Notes under the pieces: model-generated
Database searches by the model: none
What the model was told of the DNA's origin: nothing
Seen by the model: the letters and a program-made list of their open reading frames with translations, nothing else
Assembly: GCA_021823405.1 (NCBI GenBank)
Contig: JAKAOA010000005.1
Span: 1-52,886 of the forward strand
Direction: 5' to 3'
Source: Bacteroidota bacterium
GTDB taxonomy: Bacteria; Bacteroidota; Bacteroidia; JABEUT01
DNA: 52,886 nt
Position numbers and translations under genes: made by a program
In this document: in pieces, positions 21,073-30,810 of the stretch
Position numbering within the stretch: the first letter of the stretch is position 1
How the letters are laid out: every line of letters starts with the position of its first letter

Positions 21073-22236
21073 ATGTACGCCTCACTCTACTATCTTTTCG
21101 CAGACCTCTTCGGTATAAAAATAGAAGCCCTTAAGATGGTGCAGACCTTTGGTTTCTTTCTCGTTGTCGCCTTCCTTGTTTCCGGATACGTTTTCACCCT
21201 TGAACTGAAACGCAAAGAAAAAAACAAACTGATTTTCCCATTCAAAGAGGAGCATTGGATAGGAAAAAAAGCTACCGCCGGTGAACTTATTTCTGCTTTC
21301 ATCATTGCTTTTATGCTTGGGTATAAACTTGTTTACATAGCGTTTCATTTCAGCGATTTTGTGAATGACACGCAGGGCTACCTGCTCTCCGTGAAAGGAA
21401 ATTTGTGGGGCGGGTTGCTTGCCGCAGCCGGATATACATATCTGCAATACCGTGAAAAGGAAAAGAGCCGACTGCCCGAACCAAAACTTGAACAAGTTAC
21501 GGTGTTTCCGCACCAGCTGGTTGGCAACATCATAATTATAGCTGCCGGCGCGGGTATTCTGGGCGCTAAGGTGTTTGACTCCCTTGAAAACTTCGATGCG
21601 CTGCTCCATCATCCGCTGGACACCATTTTTTCATTCAGCGGACTTACCATATATGGGGGGCTTATCTTCGGCGCTGTTGCAGTACTCTACTATACATCCA
21701 AAAGAGGCATTAGCATTATCCATACCGTAGATGCTGCTGCACCGGCTATGATGCTCGCCTATTCTGCGGGAAGAATCGGTTGCCAGATGGCAGGAGACGG
21801 CGACTGGGGAATTGCGAATACATTTGCGGAACCGCAATGGCTCAACTTTCTGCCCGACTGGATGTGGGCGTTCAGTTACCCTCACAATGTAATAAACGAA
21901 GGCGTGCCAATACCCGGATGCACGGGCGCTCATTGCTTTATGTTAAGCCCGCCCGTATTCCCCACCCCGTTTTACGAAACTGTTGCCTGCGGTATCCTGT
22001 TTCTCATTTTATGGTTAATCAGAAAAAGGGTAACCGTTCCGGGAGTCATGTTTTCAATATACCTCGCCATGAACGGCGTTGAGAGGTTTCTTGTAGAATT
22101 AATCAGGGTAAACATAAGGTACCACTTTTTCGGCATCAGCGCAACGCAGGCGCAACTTATTTCTCCGTTATTTTTTCTTGCCGGAATAATCGGTATTATC
22201 TATTTCAGGAAAAAAGCAGCTACCGCTTCCCCCTAA
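21073..22236 (+). CDS. lgt: Prolipoprotein diacylglyceryl transferase
   Basis: GLTIYGGLIFGAV, AYSAGRIGCQMAGDGDWG, PTPFYET, NGVERFLVELIRVN. Confidence 0.9.
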   Translation: MYASLYYLFADLFGIKIEALKMVQTFGFFLVVAFLVSGYVFTLELKRKEKNKLIFPFKEEHWIGKKATAGELISAFIIAFMLGYKLVYIAFHFSDFVNDTQGYLLSVKGNLWGGLLAAAGYTYLQYREKEKSRLPEPKLEQVTVFPHQLVGNIIIIAAGAGILGAKVFDSLENFDALLHHPLDTIFSFSGLTIYGGLIFGAVAVLYYTSKRGISIIHTVDAAAPAMMLAYSAGRIGCQMAGDGDWGIANTFAEPQWLNFLPDWMWAFSYPHNVINEGVPIPGCTGAHCFMLSPPVFPTPFYETVACGILFLILWLIRKRVTVPGVMFSIYLAMNGVERFLVELIRVNIRYHFFGISATQAQLISPLFFLAGIIGIIYFRKKAATASP

Positions 22237-22283
22237 TCTTCTTACCGTAAGATTATCCTAAATTATTTCCGGTTATTATTTAT

Positions 22284-22612
22284 TAATTTAACTTTGCCCG
22301 CCAAATACCAATTCCTTCTAAAATGAAAAAGAATCATATCATCTCCTTCGTCATTTTTTTGGTTACCTACCTGCTGCCGTTCCGCTATGCGGTGCTGGAG
22401 TTTAAGTCATCCTTTTTGAGCGCCTTCGGCGTGCTGTTCACCGCCATCGGCTTCCTTGCAGGTTTTTATTATCTGGTAAAAGAAGATAAGAGCGGCGGGC
22501 ATGAACATGCCAATACCGAAAGCCATTAATCCGGCGCTTCAAAAGTTGTTCGTAAGCCCGAAGTTTATTTTACCGTAACTGAAGTTAAGGGGGTATGTTG
22601 CTTGCCTTGCCT
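22284..22612. repeat. Copy 1 of ~330 bp direct duplication (small membrane-protein gene plus 3-prime remnant of the BamA-like gene)
   Basis: Near-identical to 24393-24719, including upstream ttgcccg..aaataccaattccttct and downstream taagcccgaagtttattttaccgtaactgaagttaag. Confidence 0.9.
22323..22529 (+). CDS. Small two-TM membrane protein, paralog A
   Basis: 68 aa nearly identical to the ORF at 24431-24640; duplication preserves the reading frame. Confidence 0.75.
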   Translation: MKKNHIISFVIFLVTYLLPFRYAVLEFKSSFLSAFGVLFTAIGFLAGFYYLVKEDKSGGHEHANTESH

Positions 22613-22847
22613 GCCGGATGCAAACGAAATTATCCTCCTAAGTCATAATCAATATTAGCGCTGCATCTCAAACCAACTGATGCTTCGAGTTATTGATAGT
22701 TGAACGACCGCCGGTTAGCAATAGTTTTTGCGACAACAGTTAAATTTTGGGTTGAAAGAATGCCTCTGCAAGGATTATAAACTCCGTCCGAAATATGCCC
22801 ATTCTGTTGTTTAATGACATTGCTTACGGACTTGTACGTGTATCGAA

Positions 22848-24053
22848 TTATAATCGGAATCCTAATACCAACACGTCATCTATCTGTTCCTGATCGCTTT
22901 TCCACTGGTTAAAGGTTTTCTCCAGTTCTTTCTTCTGCAGGTCCATTGTTAAAGGTGATATTTGAGTTAACTTTTCTTTTAGTTGTTTATAGGTGAACTT
23001 TTTATTCTTCAAGCCGCCAAACTGGTCAGCGAACCCATCGCTGAACAGGTAAATCGCTGTTCCCCTTTTTAGGGAGAGGGTAGTTGTTTTAAATGGACGT
23101 GGTTTTGAATAACCTCGCCCTATCGCCTGCTTATCGGGTTCAATTTCTTTTAGACACACATCTTCTATATACCAGAGCGGGTTGTTGGCTCCCGCCCACT
23201 TTATCGTTACTCTGTCATCATCCGGAAGCATAGAAATGAGTGAAATATCCATGCCATCATGTACAGAAAATCCGTTTTTCTGAAATGTATCGAATACCAA
23301 ATGACAGGTCCTGTCCAAAATCATACCCGGATCTGCATCATTTAGCTCCCTTACCGCCATATTTAAGGCATTCTGGCAAACAACGCTGACCAGAGCGCCG
23401 GGAACGCCATGACCGGTGCAATCGCAGGCAGCGATAATCAGATGGTCTTCATCCGATTGCGGAGGTATAAACCAATAAAAGTCACCAGAAACGATGTCTT
23501 TGGGTTGATAAAAGACGAATGATTGAGGAAGGTGCGTCTCAATTAATGTCAAAGAGGGCATCATAGCTTCCTGTAATCTGCGCGCATAGGTAATAGATTC
23601 AAGAATATTTTTATTCTTTTCTTCAATTATACTCTTCTGCGCTTTTACCTCCGCGGTTCTTTCCTGCACCTTTTTTTCAAGTACTTTAGAAGCCATTTTG
23701 CTTTCTGTAATATCCATAGACAGGATAAACAACCCCTCCGGCACCGGTTCTACTCTTAACTCAAACCACCCCTTACTGTCATCAGGAAAAACAAATTCAT
23801 TCTCTATGCGTCTCGAGACATTCTGTTCAAGGCAATTTTGCAGATTTTTAAACATATCCGTATTTTCTATTCCCGGATATTTCTCCATCATCGTATAGCC
23901 GAGTAAATCCTCCTTAACCTTGAATTTACCTTGCTTTACAACCGCATCGTTTACATATAAGTAACGCCATTCTGGACTAATTAATTGGAATCCTTCTATA
24001 AGATTGTCCAATAGGGATTCCAGATTCTTAAAATTGTAATTTTTTTCATTCAT
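22848..24053 (-). CDS. PAS-domain SpoIIE/PP2C-type serine phosphatase
   Basis: PAS-like N terminus, coiled coil, then SGDFYWF, IAACDCTGHGVPGALVSVVC, YLFSDGFADQFGG, DDVLVLGFRL. Confidence 0.88.
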   Translation of the reverse strand: MNEKNYNFKNLESLLDNLIEGFQLISPEWRYLYVNDAVVKQGKFKVKEDLLGYTMMEKYPGIENTDMFKNLQNCLEQNVSRRIENEFVFPDDSKGWFELRVEPVPEGLFILSMDITESKMASKVLEKKVQERTAEVKAQKSIIEEKNKNILESITYARRLQEAMMPSLTLIETHLPQSFVFYQPKDIVSGDFYWFIPPQSDEDHLIIAACDCTGHGVPGALVSVVCQNALNMAVRELNDADPGMILDRTCHLVFDTFQKNGFSVHDGMDISLISMLPDDDRVTIKWAGANNPLWYIEDVCLKEIEPDKQAIGRGYSKPRPFKTTTLSLKRGTAIYLFSDGFADQFGGLKNKKFTYKQLKEKLTQISPLTMDLQKKELEKTFNQWKSDQEQIDDVLVLGFRL

Positions 24054-24392
24054 AGGTTCTTGTTTTAATCAAATTAATAATTATGGAAGGAAGAACAATT
24101 ACGAAGAAAATAGAAAGATAAAAAAAGGAAACTACTTTTTTTTTGCCAAAGATAAATAATTTAAATGAAAAATAAAAGCACTATTGCAGCTGATAAAACC
24201 TATACTGCGATTATTGCTCTGATAACGATTTATTTATTTTAAAAAAAAATTTAAATTACATCGCCGCCGGTCATATGAATAATAAAAAATGATTGCTTAA
24301 ATTATGAGTTAGATTATTTTAATTGTCAGTTGCCCTGATTTTATTTAACTCAATTTGTAATTAATTTAGGAAATTCCTTTTGAGATGTTCCG

Positions 24393-24719
24393 TAATTTAA
24401 TTTTGCCCGCAAATACCAATTCCTTCTATAATGAAAAAGTACCATATCATCTCCTTCGTCATTTTTTTGGTTACCTACCTGCTGCCGTTCCGCTATGCGG
24501 TGCTGGAGTTTAAGTCATCCTTTTTGAGCGCCTTCGGCGTGCTGTTCACCGCCATCGGCTTCCTTGCAGGTTTTTATTATCTGGTAAAAGAAGATAAGAG
24601 CACCGGGCATGAACATACGAATACCGGAAGCCAGCCATAAGCTTATTCAGAAGTTATTCGTAAGCCCGAAGTTTATTTTACCGTAACTGAAGTTAAGTGG
24701 TATGTTGCTTGCCTTGCCT
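24393..24719. repeat. Copy 2 of ~330 bp direct duplication
   Basis: See copy 1; this copy is contiguous with the intact BamA-like gene. Confidence 0.9.
24431..24640 (+). CDS. Small two-TM membrane protein, paralog B
   Basis: 69 aa nearly identical to the ORF at 22323-22529. Confidence 0.75.
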   Translation: MKKYHIISFVIFLVTYLLPFRYAVLEFKSSFLSAFGVLFTAIGFLAGFYYLVKEDKSTGHEHTNTGSQP

Positions 24720-26590
24720 ACAGCATAAGCGATAGAGAAAATACCCGCCTTTGTCTGAAAATTCATGCCCGCCCCGAAACCCAGCGGCGTATCGTCAAAA
24801 TACTGTATGGTGGATGGCAGCGTTTCGCGGCACCAGCCCTGATCGAAAAACAAAAAGAGAAATGAATTCTGTTCAAGAAGATAATGGAACTCTATTGTAC
24901 CTACCGAATAAGACGAGGCGTAGATGGATTGTTCATCGAAACCGCGCATCACTTCAAACCCGCCTATCCGGTACAGGTCGTTCACCAGAAGCGACGGCGC
25001 ATCCATCATTGCGCCTTGCACCTCCAGTTTAAAAGCGCTGCGCATTGTGCATGGTATATAATATTCCGCCAGAAGAGACCCTTTGTAAACTGTGGAGTTT
25101 AATTGTAATCCCTCATATAGCGAAGGGTTCAGATTGGGATTTTCCGAAATAGTTTTTATGCCTGCTGAAGCGTTGGCAAGAATATAATAGCCCCTCCTCG
25201 GGTTGTAGGGATAATCTAGTTCATTCGTTCTGAATTCGAGACCGTATAAAGAGGTATTGCTATTGGCAAAAGGCGGTAATACACTCGGATTTTGCTGGGC
25301 GGTATTGGTTATCACTACGTTAGATATATTTTCATAATATGCTTCCCAATAGTTGCCTCCGTTCATCAAGTATTTAAGCCCTATTTTAGTATCAAGTTGC
25401 AGGTAGGTGGTATCTTGTTTGAAAAGGTTGGCGTCAATATCAAGTCCGAGAGGCGACCGGAACAGATACGGGTAGCCGAAATGCAACGCCAACTGTTGTG
25501 TTAATGGCTCGATATGCTGCCAGTGGAATCCTATTTCCTCCGCTTGGTGAAACGAATTGGTAAGCTGAAGGTCTATATCGCCGGTCAGTATTATCCCGCC
25601 GGTATTCTGATTGGGCAGGATACCGACGATACCGTTAAACTGGTTGGCTGACTTTTTATCCAGGTAGAGTAAAATTCTTACCTGACTTTGTATAAATATG
25701 ACTTGAACGGGCTTTGTTTCATAGAGGAATGGAACTGATTTCAACCTGTCGCTTATAGCATCCACTTTGGCTTCGTCATAAAGGTCGCCGGGCTTTATAC
25801 CCAAATAGCCATAGAGATACCTCGGCGACAATTTAAGGTTGCCCTTCACCTCTATGCTGTCAATTTTTTCTATTTTCTGCTTCTCTACCTTTAAAGTGGC
25901 AGATATCTCGTTCCCATTGAATTTAATGCTGTCCAACCTTATCTGCGCAAACGGGTAACCCTGATTTTCGTACCAGATTAAAATCTTATTCATCATCTTA
26001 ATCGCGCTCTTATAATAAAGCGGTCTGCCGGAAAAGAGCTTGGCATGATACCCGGACATGTTCAGCGGCTCCTGGTCAATGTTTCCCTTGCGCAGCCATG
26101 CCCACTCGTATCTGTCTCCCACGGTAATATATGCGGTGAGCAGAAGGGAGTCCTGTACCAAACTGTCGGTAGCGGCAGCAAGATAAGAACTGTTGTATAA
26201 CACAAAAAGCGCCCTGCTGATTTCTTTATCGCGTTCTGCCGCTGTTTGAAATTTACTCTGATAAGCGGGCATTTTAAAATGTCGCTCTAAAGCCGAATCG
26301 TTGTAAACAATCTTCAGTCGCAGGTTTTTGGGTAGAACCGGAGACGCTTTTGGTGGTACCGTAATCTTTTTCTTTAACGTATCTGCTTTGGTATGAAGGG
26401 TATCTCTTTTGACAAGAGAATCTTTAGCGGTTATGGTATCCTTTTTATGAAAGGCGGTATCCCGAAAGGTGAACATGGTATCCTTTACTGCCGGTTTGAA
26501 ACGGTTGTTCCTTTGCGCAGGCAGTAAAACGGCGCTAAAAAAGCAAAGGGCGCATATCAAAACAGATTTTATCAAGCTGCGAGAGTCCAT
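24647..26590 (-). CDS. BamA/TamA-like outer-membrane protein (POTRA plus Omp85-type barrel)
   Basis: POTRA-like IDSIEVKGNLKLSPRYLYGYLGIKPGDLYDEAKVDAISDRL; barrel with GGFEVMRGFDEQSIYAS, GFGAGMNFQTKAGIFSIAYAVG. Confidence 0.8.
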   Translation of the reverse strand: MDSRSLIKSVLICALCFFSAVLLPAQRNNRFKPAVKDTMFTFRDTAFHKKDTITAKDSLVKRDTLHTKADTLKKKITVPPKASPVLPKNLRLKIVYNDSALERHFKMPAYQSKFQTAAERDKEISRALFVLYNSSYLAAATDSLVQDSLLLTAYITVGDRYEWAWLRKGNIDQEPLNMSGYHAKLFSGRPLYYKSAIKMMNKILIWYENQGYPFAQIRLDSIKFNGNEISATLKVEKQKIEKIDSIEVKGNLKLSPRYLYGYLGIKPGDLYDEAKVDAISDRLKSVPFLYETKPVQVIFIQSQVRILLYLDKKSANQFNGIVGILPNQNTGGIILTGDIDLQLTNSFHQAEEIGFHWQHIEPLTQQLALHFGYPYLFRSPLGLDIDANLFKQDTTYLQLDTKIGLKYLMNGGNYWEAYYENISNVVITNTAQQNPSVLPPFANSNTSLYGLEFRTNELDYPYNPRRGYYILANASAGIKTISENPNLNPSLYEGLQLNSTVYKGSLLAEYYIPCTMRSAFKLEVQGAMMDAPSLLVNDLYRIGGFEVMRGFDEQSIYASSYSVGTIEFHYLLEQNSFLFLFFDQGWCRETLPSTIQYFDDTPLGFGAGMNFQTKAGIFSIAYAVGKASNIPLNFSYGKINFGLTNNF

Positions 26591-26769
26591 TTATAGATAA
26601 CGAAATTACGAATTAGAAATTATCTGTCATTGTTCAGTTAATCAGTGAGACGACTTACCCCATGCCTGTATCACATTGCCTGCGGTCGCATATCATGGTA
26701 ATATTCCTATATTGCGGGGTAATCCGCCTCCTAAATCCGCTTGTCTTTTCTAACGTATTAATAACAGAA

Positions 26770-28188
26770 ATGCCGCTCGCCCGCAGGTTCTCAACCATAG
26801 CCCTTCCGTGCATCCTGATTTTCCTATATATAGCCGTACGCTGTTTTACCGTTGATATTACGCATGACGAGGCATACTCCTTCAAAGTGATGAAGCATTT
26901 CTGGTATGCCGAAGCCCTTTGCACCGGAAATACACATTGGCTTAACAGTATTGCCATTAAGGCGGCTATTCTGTCGGGCTTTGAAAAAAACTGGCAAATA
27001 CGGTGGTTCAGCATGTTATCGGCCGCCATCTTCATCTTTATCAGTTACAGGTGGATAATAAGCTTTAAACGAACAGGCATGAGGATATTCGCCTTCGCCC
27101 TGCTGTTGTTAAACCCATACGTAACTGATTATCTGGGATTGGCGCGAGGGTATTCATCGGGCATTATGTTCGAAATGGCGGCAATTCTTCTACTGTTTAA
27201 GCGCCGCGCTGATAACCATGGCTATAAAGCAAGTATTGGGCTGCTATGCGCTGCTTTAAGCGCAATATCCAATTACAGTTTTGCATTTTTCTTCGCCGGC
27301 TATGGCATGGTATATTTCCTTAATGACTACTTCAGAAAAGGCGCCCGGTTTCTGAAAAGCCGGTATTTCTATTTGGACATGTTCCTCTGCGCAGGCGTTT
27401 CATTATTTATAATCAGGGCGCTGATATTTAATTTCAGATGCTCCGGTGATATAGTCGGGGCGGGAACAGCCAATCTTACCGATGTAAGCAGTATGTTCAT
27501 CGCCGACTTATTTTACGGTAATCTGAATTTACGTGGCTGGTTGCCGGTAGCTTTGGCTGTTCTGCTAATCTGCTTCATTACTATCGTTTGCGTTTTTGGA
27601 TTATCAGGGAAAACAGAAATCCAAAATCCAGCATACCATTACGCCAGCGCTATACTTTCGCTCACCTTGTTTCTGATAGCCGCAGCACATTTTGTCTTCC
27701 ATATAGTACTGCCTTATGCGAGAAGCGCACTATTTCTGTTTCCGCTTATATGTTTGAACATCGTATATTTTGCCGACAGCGTGAAAACAAAATCGGTTAT
27801 TTTAGCGGCGGTAAGCGCTCTGCTTATTGCTAATTTTTGCCTCTCGATGAGTTTCACCAGCGCTTTGGATTTTGAAGCGCAGGAAGGAACAAAGGAGGTG
27901 TTTGCACAGATAGATAAAATGCAAATTAAAAATGTTGTAATGGGCAAATGGACTTACGGGGTTTATATTAACTATTACCGGCAAACAGACCATCCTTACT
28001 ACCGCTTTCACGGCTCTTATGCCGATAGCATCACCTGTTCGCGCGATACGCTTTATGCGCTGCTTTCCGAACCTTACCGGTTTAAATTGACTTCATGTTA
28101 TAAGGCGGATACCTTGCTGAAACCGAAAGCAGGGAATATGATACTGGTAAAACTCCTTAAAGTAGCCGATAACCAACGTGTAAATTAG
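26770..28188 (+). CDS. Polytopic membrane protein, GT-C/GT39-like
   Basis: Many TM segments; FTVDITHDEAYSFKV near the first TM as in GT-C enzymes; start at MPLARR. Confidence 0.55.
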   Translation: MPLARRFSTIALPCILIFLYIAVRCFTVDITHDEAYSFKVMKHFWYAEALCTGNTHWLNSIAIKAAILSGFEKNWQIRWFSMLSAAIFIFISYRWIISFKRTGMRIFAFALLLLNPYVTDYLGLARGYSSGIMFEMAAILLLFKRRADNHGYKASIGLLCAALSAISNYSFAFFFAGYGMVYFLNDYFRKGARFLKSRYFYLDMFLCAGVSLFIIRALIFNFRCSGDIVGAGTANLTDVSSMFIADLFYGNLNLRGWLPVALAVLLICFITIVCVFGLSGKTEIQNPAYHYASAILSLTLFLIAAAHFVFHIVLPYARSALFLFPLICLNIVYFADSVKTKSVILAAVSALLIANFCLSMSFTSALDFEAQEGTKEVFAQIDKMQIKNVVMGKWTYGVYINYYRQTDHPYYRFHGSYADSITCSRDTLYALLSEPYRFKLTSCYKADTLLKPKAGNMILVKLLKVADNQRVN

Positions 28189-28209
28189 CGCAGCCATGCG
28201 CCTGACATT

Positions 28210-30765
28210 TCAGAACGGATACCCGATTCCCAGATTTATTGCCGTTTTAGAGAAACTAAAAAGGGGCTTCACATTGAAGAATTGCCTGTCGGGAATTCCA
28301 GGGTCGTGCCATGGAAAGCCGAAATCGAAGCGGACAACAAAATATGTAAAGTCGAGTCGCAGCCCCACACCTGGGCTTAAAGCAATCTGATTATAGAAAG
28401 CATTTGGTCCGCTGAACATAAACCCGGCATTCGGGATAGCCGGGTTATTGAAGTGCAGCCATACATTCCCGGCATCGCAGAAAATGGCGAGGTTGAATAT
28501 TTTAATGACGTTGAAACGATATTCGGCATTCAGTTCAAACTTTTCATCTCCTATTTCGTCCAGATTAGCGTTTCCTGAATTATCGCCCGGTCCGAGCGCT
28601 CTGGCTTCAAAGCCCCTTATGTCATCGGAACCGCCTGCCCAGAAACTCTTATCGAAGGGCAACTCATAAGTATTTGCAAGCGGTACGGCGTAACCGATAA
28701 GTTCGCGAAATACAAGGCGGTCGTATTTGCTCAATACCACATAGTATCTCCATTCCTCCTGAAATTTGTAGTATAGCGAATATTGCACTCCGGCTATGGC
28801 GGTAACCAAATTTGTTTGGTTGAAAAGATTATTGTAAAGGTATGGAAACATCCCCGATTCCTCTCCGCTTATCTGCAAGAATCCGAAACTCCTGTCCTTT
28901 TTTATAAGCTGGTTGTTCAGCGTTAAGGTAACTGCCATGTCCGTTATCAGGTGATTGCTGAAACTATTTTCGAGGAAAAAGTTATCGGTAGATATAATAG
29001 TATTTTCAAAAGTGGGGAACAGATTCGCTTTATCGTAGCTCCATTCCAACGGTTTTACACTCAAATTCAGATTGTGCGATTTGGTTAAAAACCAATCCCA
29101 TTCGTAACTCACGCCGAATAATTCTCTGCTATAAAAGGCGGGGCGGTTCTGATAGTCATATAATACTTTGAACAGGGTTTGCTGGTTATCCTGGGGGCGA
29201 GGATTAAAGAAATCGGGCAGTATTCGCGGCAGACGGAAATCCATTTCACCGCCGAAGTCGACGGTATTAGGCAGTATGCTGTTAAGAGTTCCTCCGATAA
29301 CGCTGCTACCTATGCTTTGTTCCTCCACGCCACCTTTTAATTTAAAGGTCAGGTCTTCACCGCCTCTGAAACAATTCTTGCTTTCATAGAGCACATCACC
29401 CTGTATGCCAAGGTCGCCGCCAATATTATCAAATTCTCCTTCCACCCCTACCGATTGCCGTACCACCGGCATAAGTTGGACGTAGCAATCCAATAAATTA
29501 CTGTCTTCTTTCACAGGTGTAAATTTTACGTTTACATATCGGAAGATTTTTAAGTCCGCCAGACCGGCGTATGTATTATCAACATCCGAAACCTTGTATA
29601 TAGAACCGGAACGCAGATAAATCTTGTTCAACAGGATTTTCGGCTTTATATCCGGTTCGCTGCCCGGAAAGACCATCATGCATCTGTCAAGCCGAAGCGT
29701 ATCGGCAGGTTTATAATTATTCGGCTCTTGCGGATTGTACCCCAACTCCATTATCACAGTACGGAGATGGTATAAAGGATGAGGCGACTGAATGATGGAG
29801 TCATGCGTTATGACCCCTTTTATATATCGTTCAAATTTACGTATAACAATAGTAACAGCCATCCTCCGGTTCCCGACTGTACTATCAATTTTAAAGAAGA
29901 TATACTCTTTGCCGAAAGCGAAATACCCCTCATTGTTCAGTTGACGGGTGATTCTGTCCCGTTCCTGTTGGAATACATCGTAATCAAAGTTCATTCCCCG
30001 TTTTATCAGGCAGGAGGAAGTATCGGAATAAACATAAGGGGCAATGACACTATCCTCGAAGGAATAGCGAACAGAGGATATCTTATAAGGTTTCCCCGGA
30101 ATTATGATGTAGAACACCCTTGCCTTCCTGTCGTTTATCGCCACCGAATCACCCACTTTGCAATCGTAATATCCTTTATCGGCGAGAAAATATTTCAACT
30201 GGCGGCGCGAATTATTCATAAGACCGGAATCGAGTATTACGGGGCGTTCGCCGGAATTCATTATTTTTTCGCGGAAAGTAAGTTTATCCTTTTTTGCTTT
30301 AATTACAGCCGCGCTTATCGGCAACTTTCCTTCAGCTATTCTCTTTGCATTCTTCTCTTTGTATTTTTCATCAATTTTGAGGTTTCGTTCCAGCTTCTTC
30401 TGTGCGGTTTTAGCGGAATCGAAAAGGTTATATATCCAAAGATGCAGAGGGATAAAGTGGAGCAGACGTGTGTTGGGCTTTTGCTTAATATAGTTTATCA
30501 ACACTTCCGGCGCAATTTCGGGGGGAACGGTAATTGCCTCTACCAGGTTCTTACCGGATGATTCTATTACGCTCGTTATCTTTTTATTTGCCGGACCGGT
30601 ACGGTATCGGAATATGTTCCGTGTAAGCAGATAATGCCCCTTGGTAACCCGTTTTGCAGTATTACATGAAACGAGGAGCAGCACGGTTACCGAGCTAAAT
30701 GTAAATAAGCTCAACCGCCATGGCGTTTTATGCAGTGTTATTTTGTATTTTATGAGCGAAATCAA
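28210..30765 (-). CDS. BamA/TamA-like outer-membrane assembly lipoprotein
   Basis: Lipobox-like LLLVSC; POTRA-like repeats; C-terminal Omp85 features (GGSDDIRGFEARALGPG, GVGLRLDFTYFVVRFDFGFPWHDPG). Confidence 0.85.
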   Translation of the reverse strand: MISLIKYKITLHKTPWRLSLFTFSSVTVLLLVSCNTAKRVTKGHYLLTRNIFRYRTGPANKKITSVIESSGKNLVEAITVPPEIAPEVLINYIKQKPNTRLLHFIPLHLWIYNLFDSAKTAQKKLERNLKIDEKYKEKNAKRIAEGKLPISAAVIKAKKDKLTFREKIMNSGERPVILDSGLMNNSRRQLKYFLADKGYYDCKVGDSVAINDRKARVFYIIIPGKPYKISSVRYSFEDSVIAPYVYSDTSSCLIKRGMNFDYDVFQQERDRITRQLNNEGYFAFGKEYIFFKIDSTVGNRRMAVTIVIRKFERYIKGVITHDSIIQSPHPLYHLRTVIMELGYNPQEPNNYKPADTLRLDRCMMVFPGSEPDIKPKILLNKIYLRSGSIYKVSDVDNTYAGLADLKIFRYVNVKFTPVKEDSNLLDCYVQLMPVVRQSVGVEGEFDNIGGDLGIQGDVLYESKNCFRGGEDLTFKLKGGVEEQSIGSSVIGGTLNSILPNTVDFGGEMDFRLPRILPDFFNPRPQDNQQTLFKVLYDYQNRPAFYSRELFGVSYEWDWFLTKSHNLNLSVKPLEWSYDKANLFPTFENTIISTDNFFLENSFSNHLITDMAVTLTLNNQLIKKDRSFGFLQISGEESGMFPYLYNNLFNQTNLVTAIAGVQYSLYYKFQEEWRYYVVLSKYDRLVFRELIGYAVPLANTYELPFDKSFWAGGSDDIRGFEARALGPGDNSGNANLDEIGDEKFELNAEYRFNVIKIFNLAIFCDAGNVWLHFNNPAIPNAGFMFSGPNAFYNQIALSPGVGLRLDFTYFVVRFDFGFPWHDPGIPDRQFFNVKPLFSFSKTAINLGIGYPF

Positions 30766-30810
30766 ATAAAATCCGGCTTGGTTTGTACCGACTTTGGCAA
30801 ATATGCAAAA

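Noticed and set aside
21082-21612. 176 aa minus-strand ORF
   Set aside because: Antisense to lgt; no coherent protein features.
29779-30561. 260 aa plus-strand ORF
   Set aside because: Entirely antisense to the well-supported BamA/TamA-like gene 28210-30765; composition is that of a shadow ORF with no recognisable motif.
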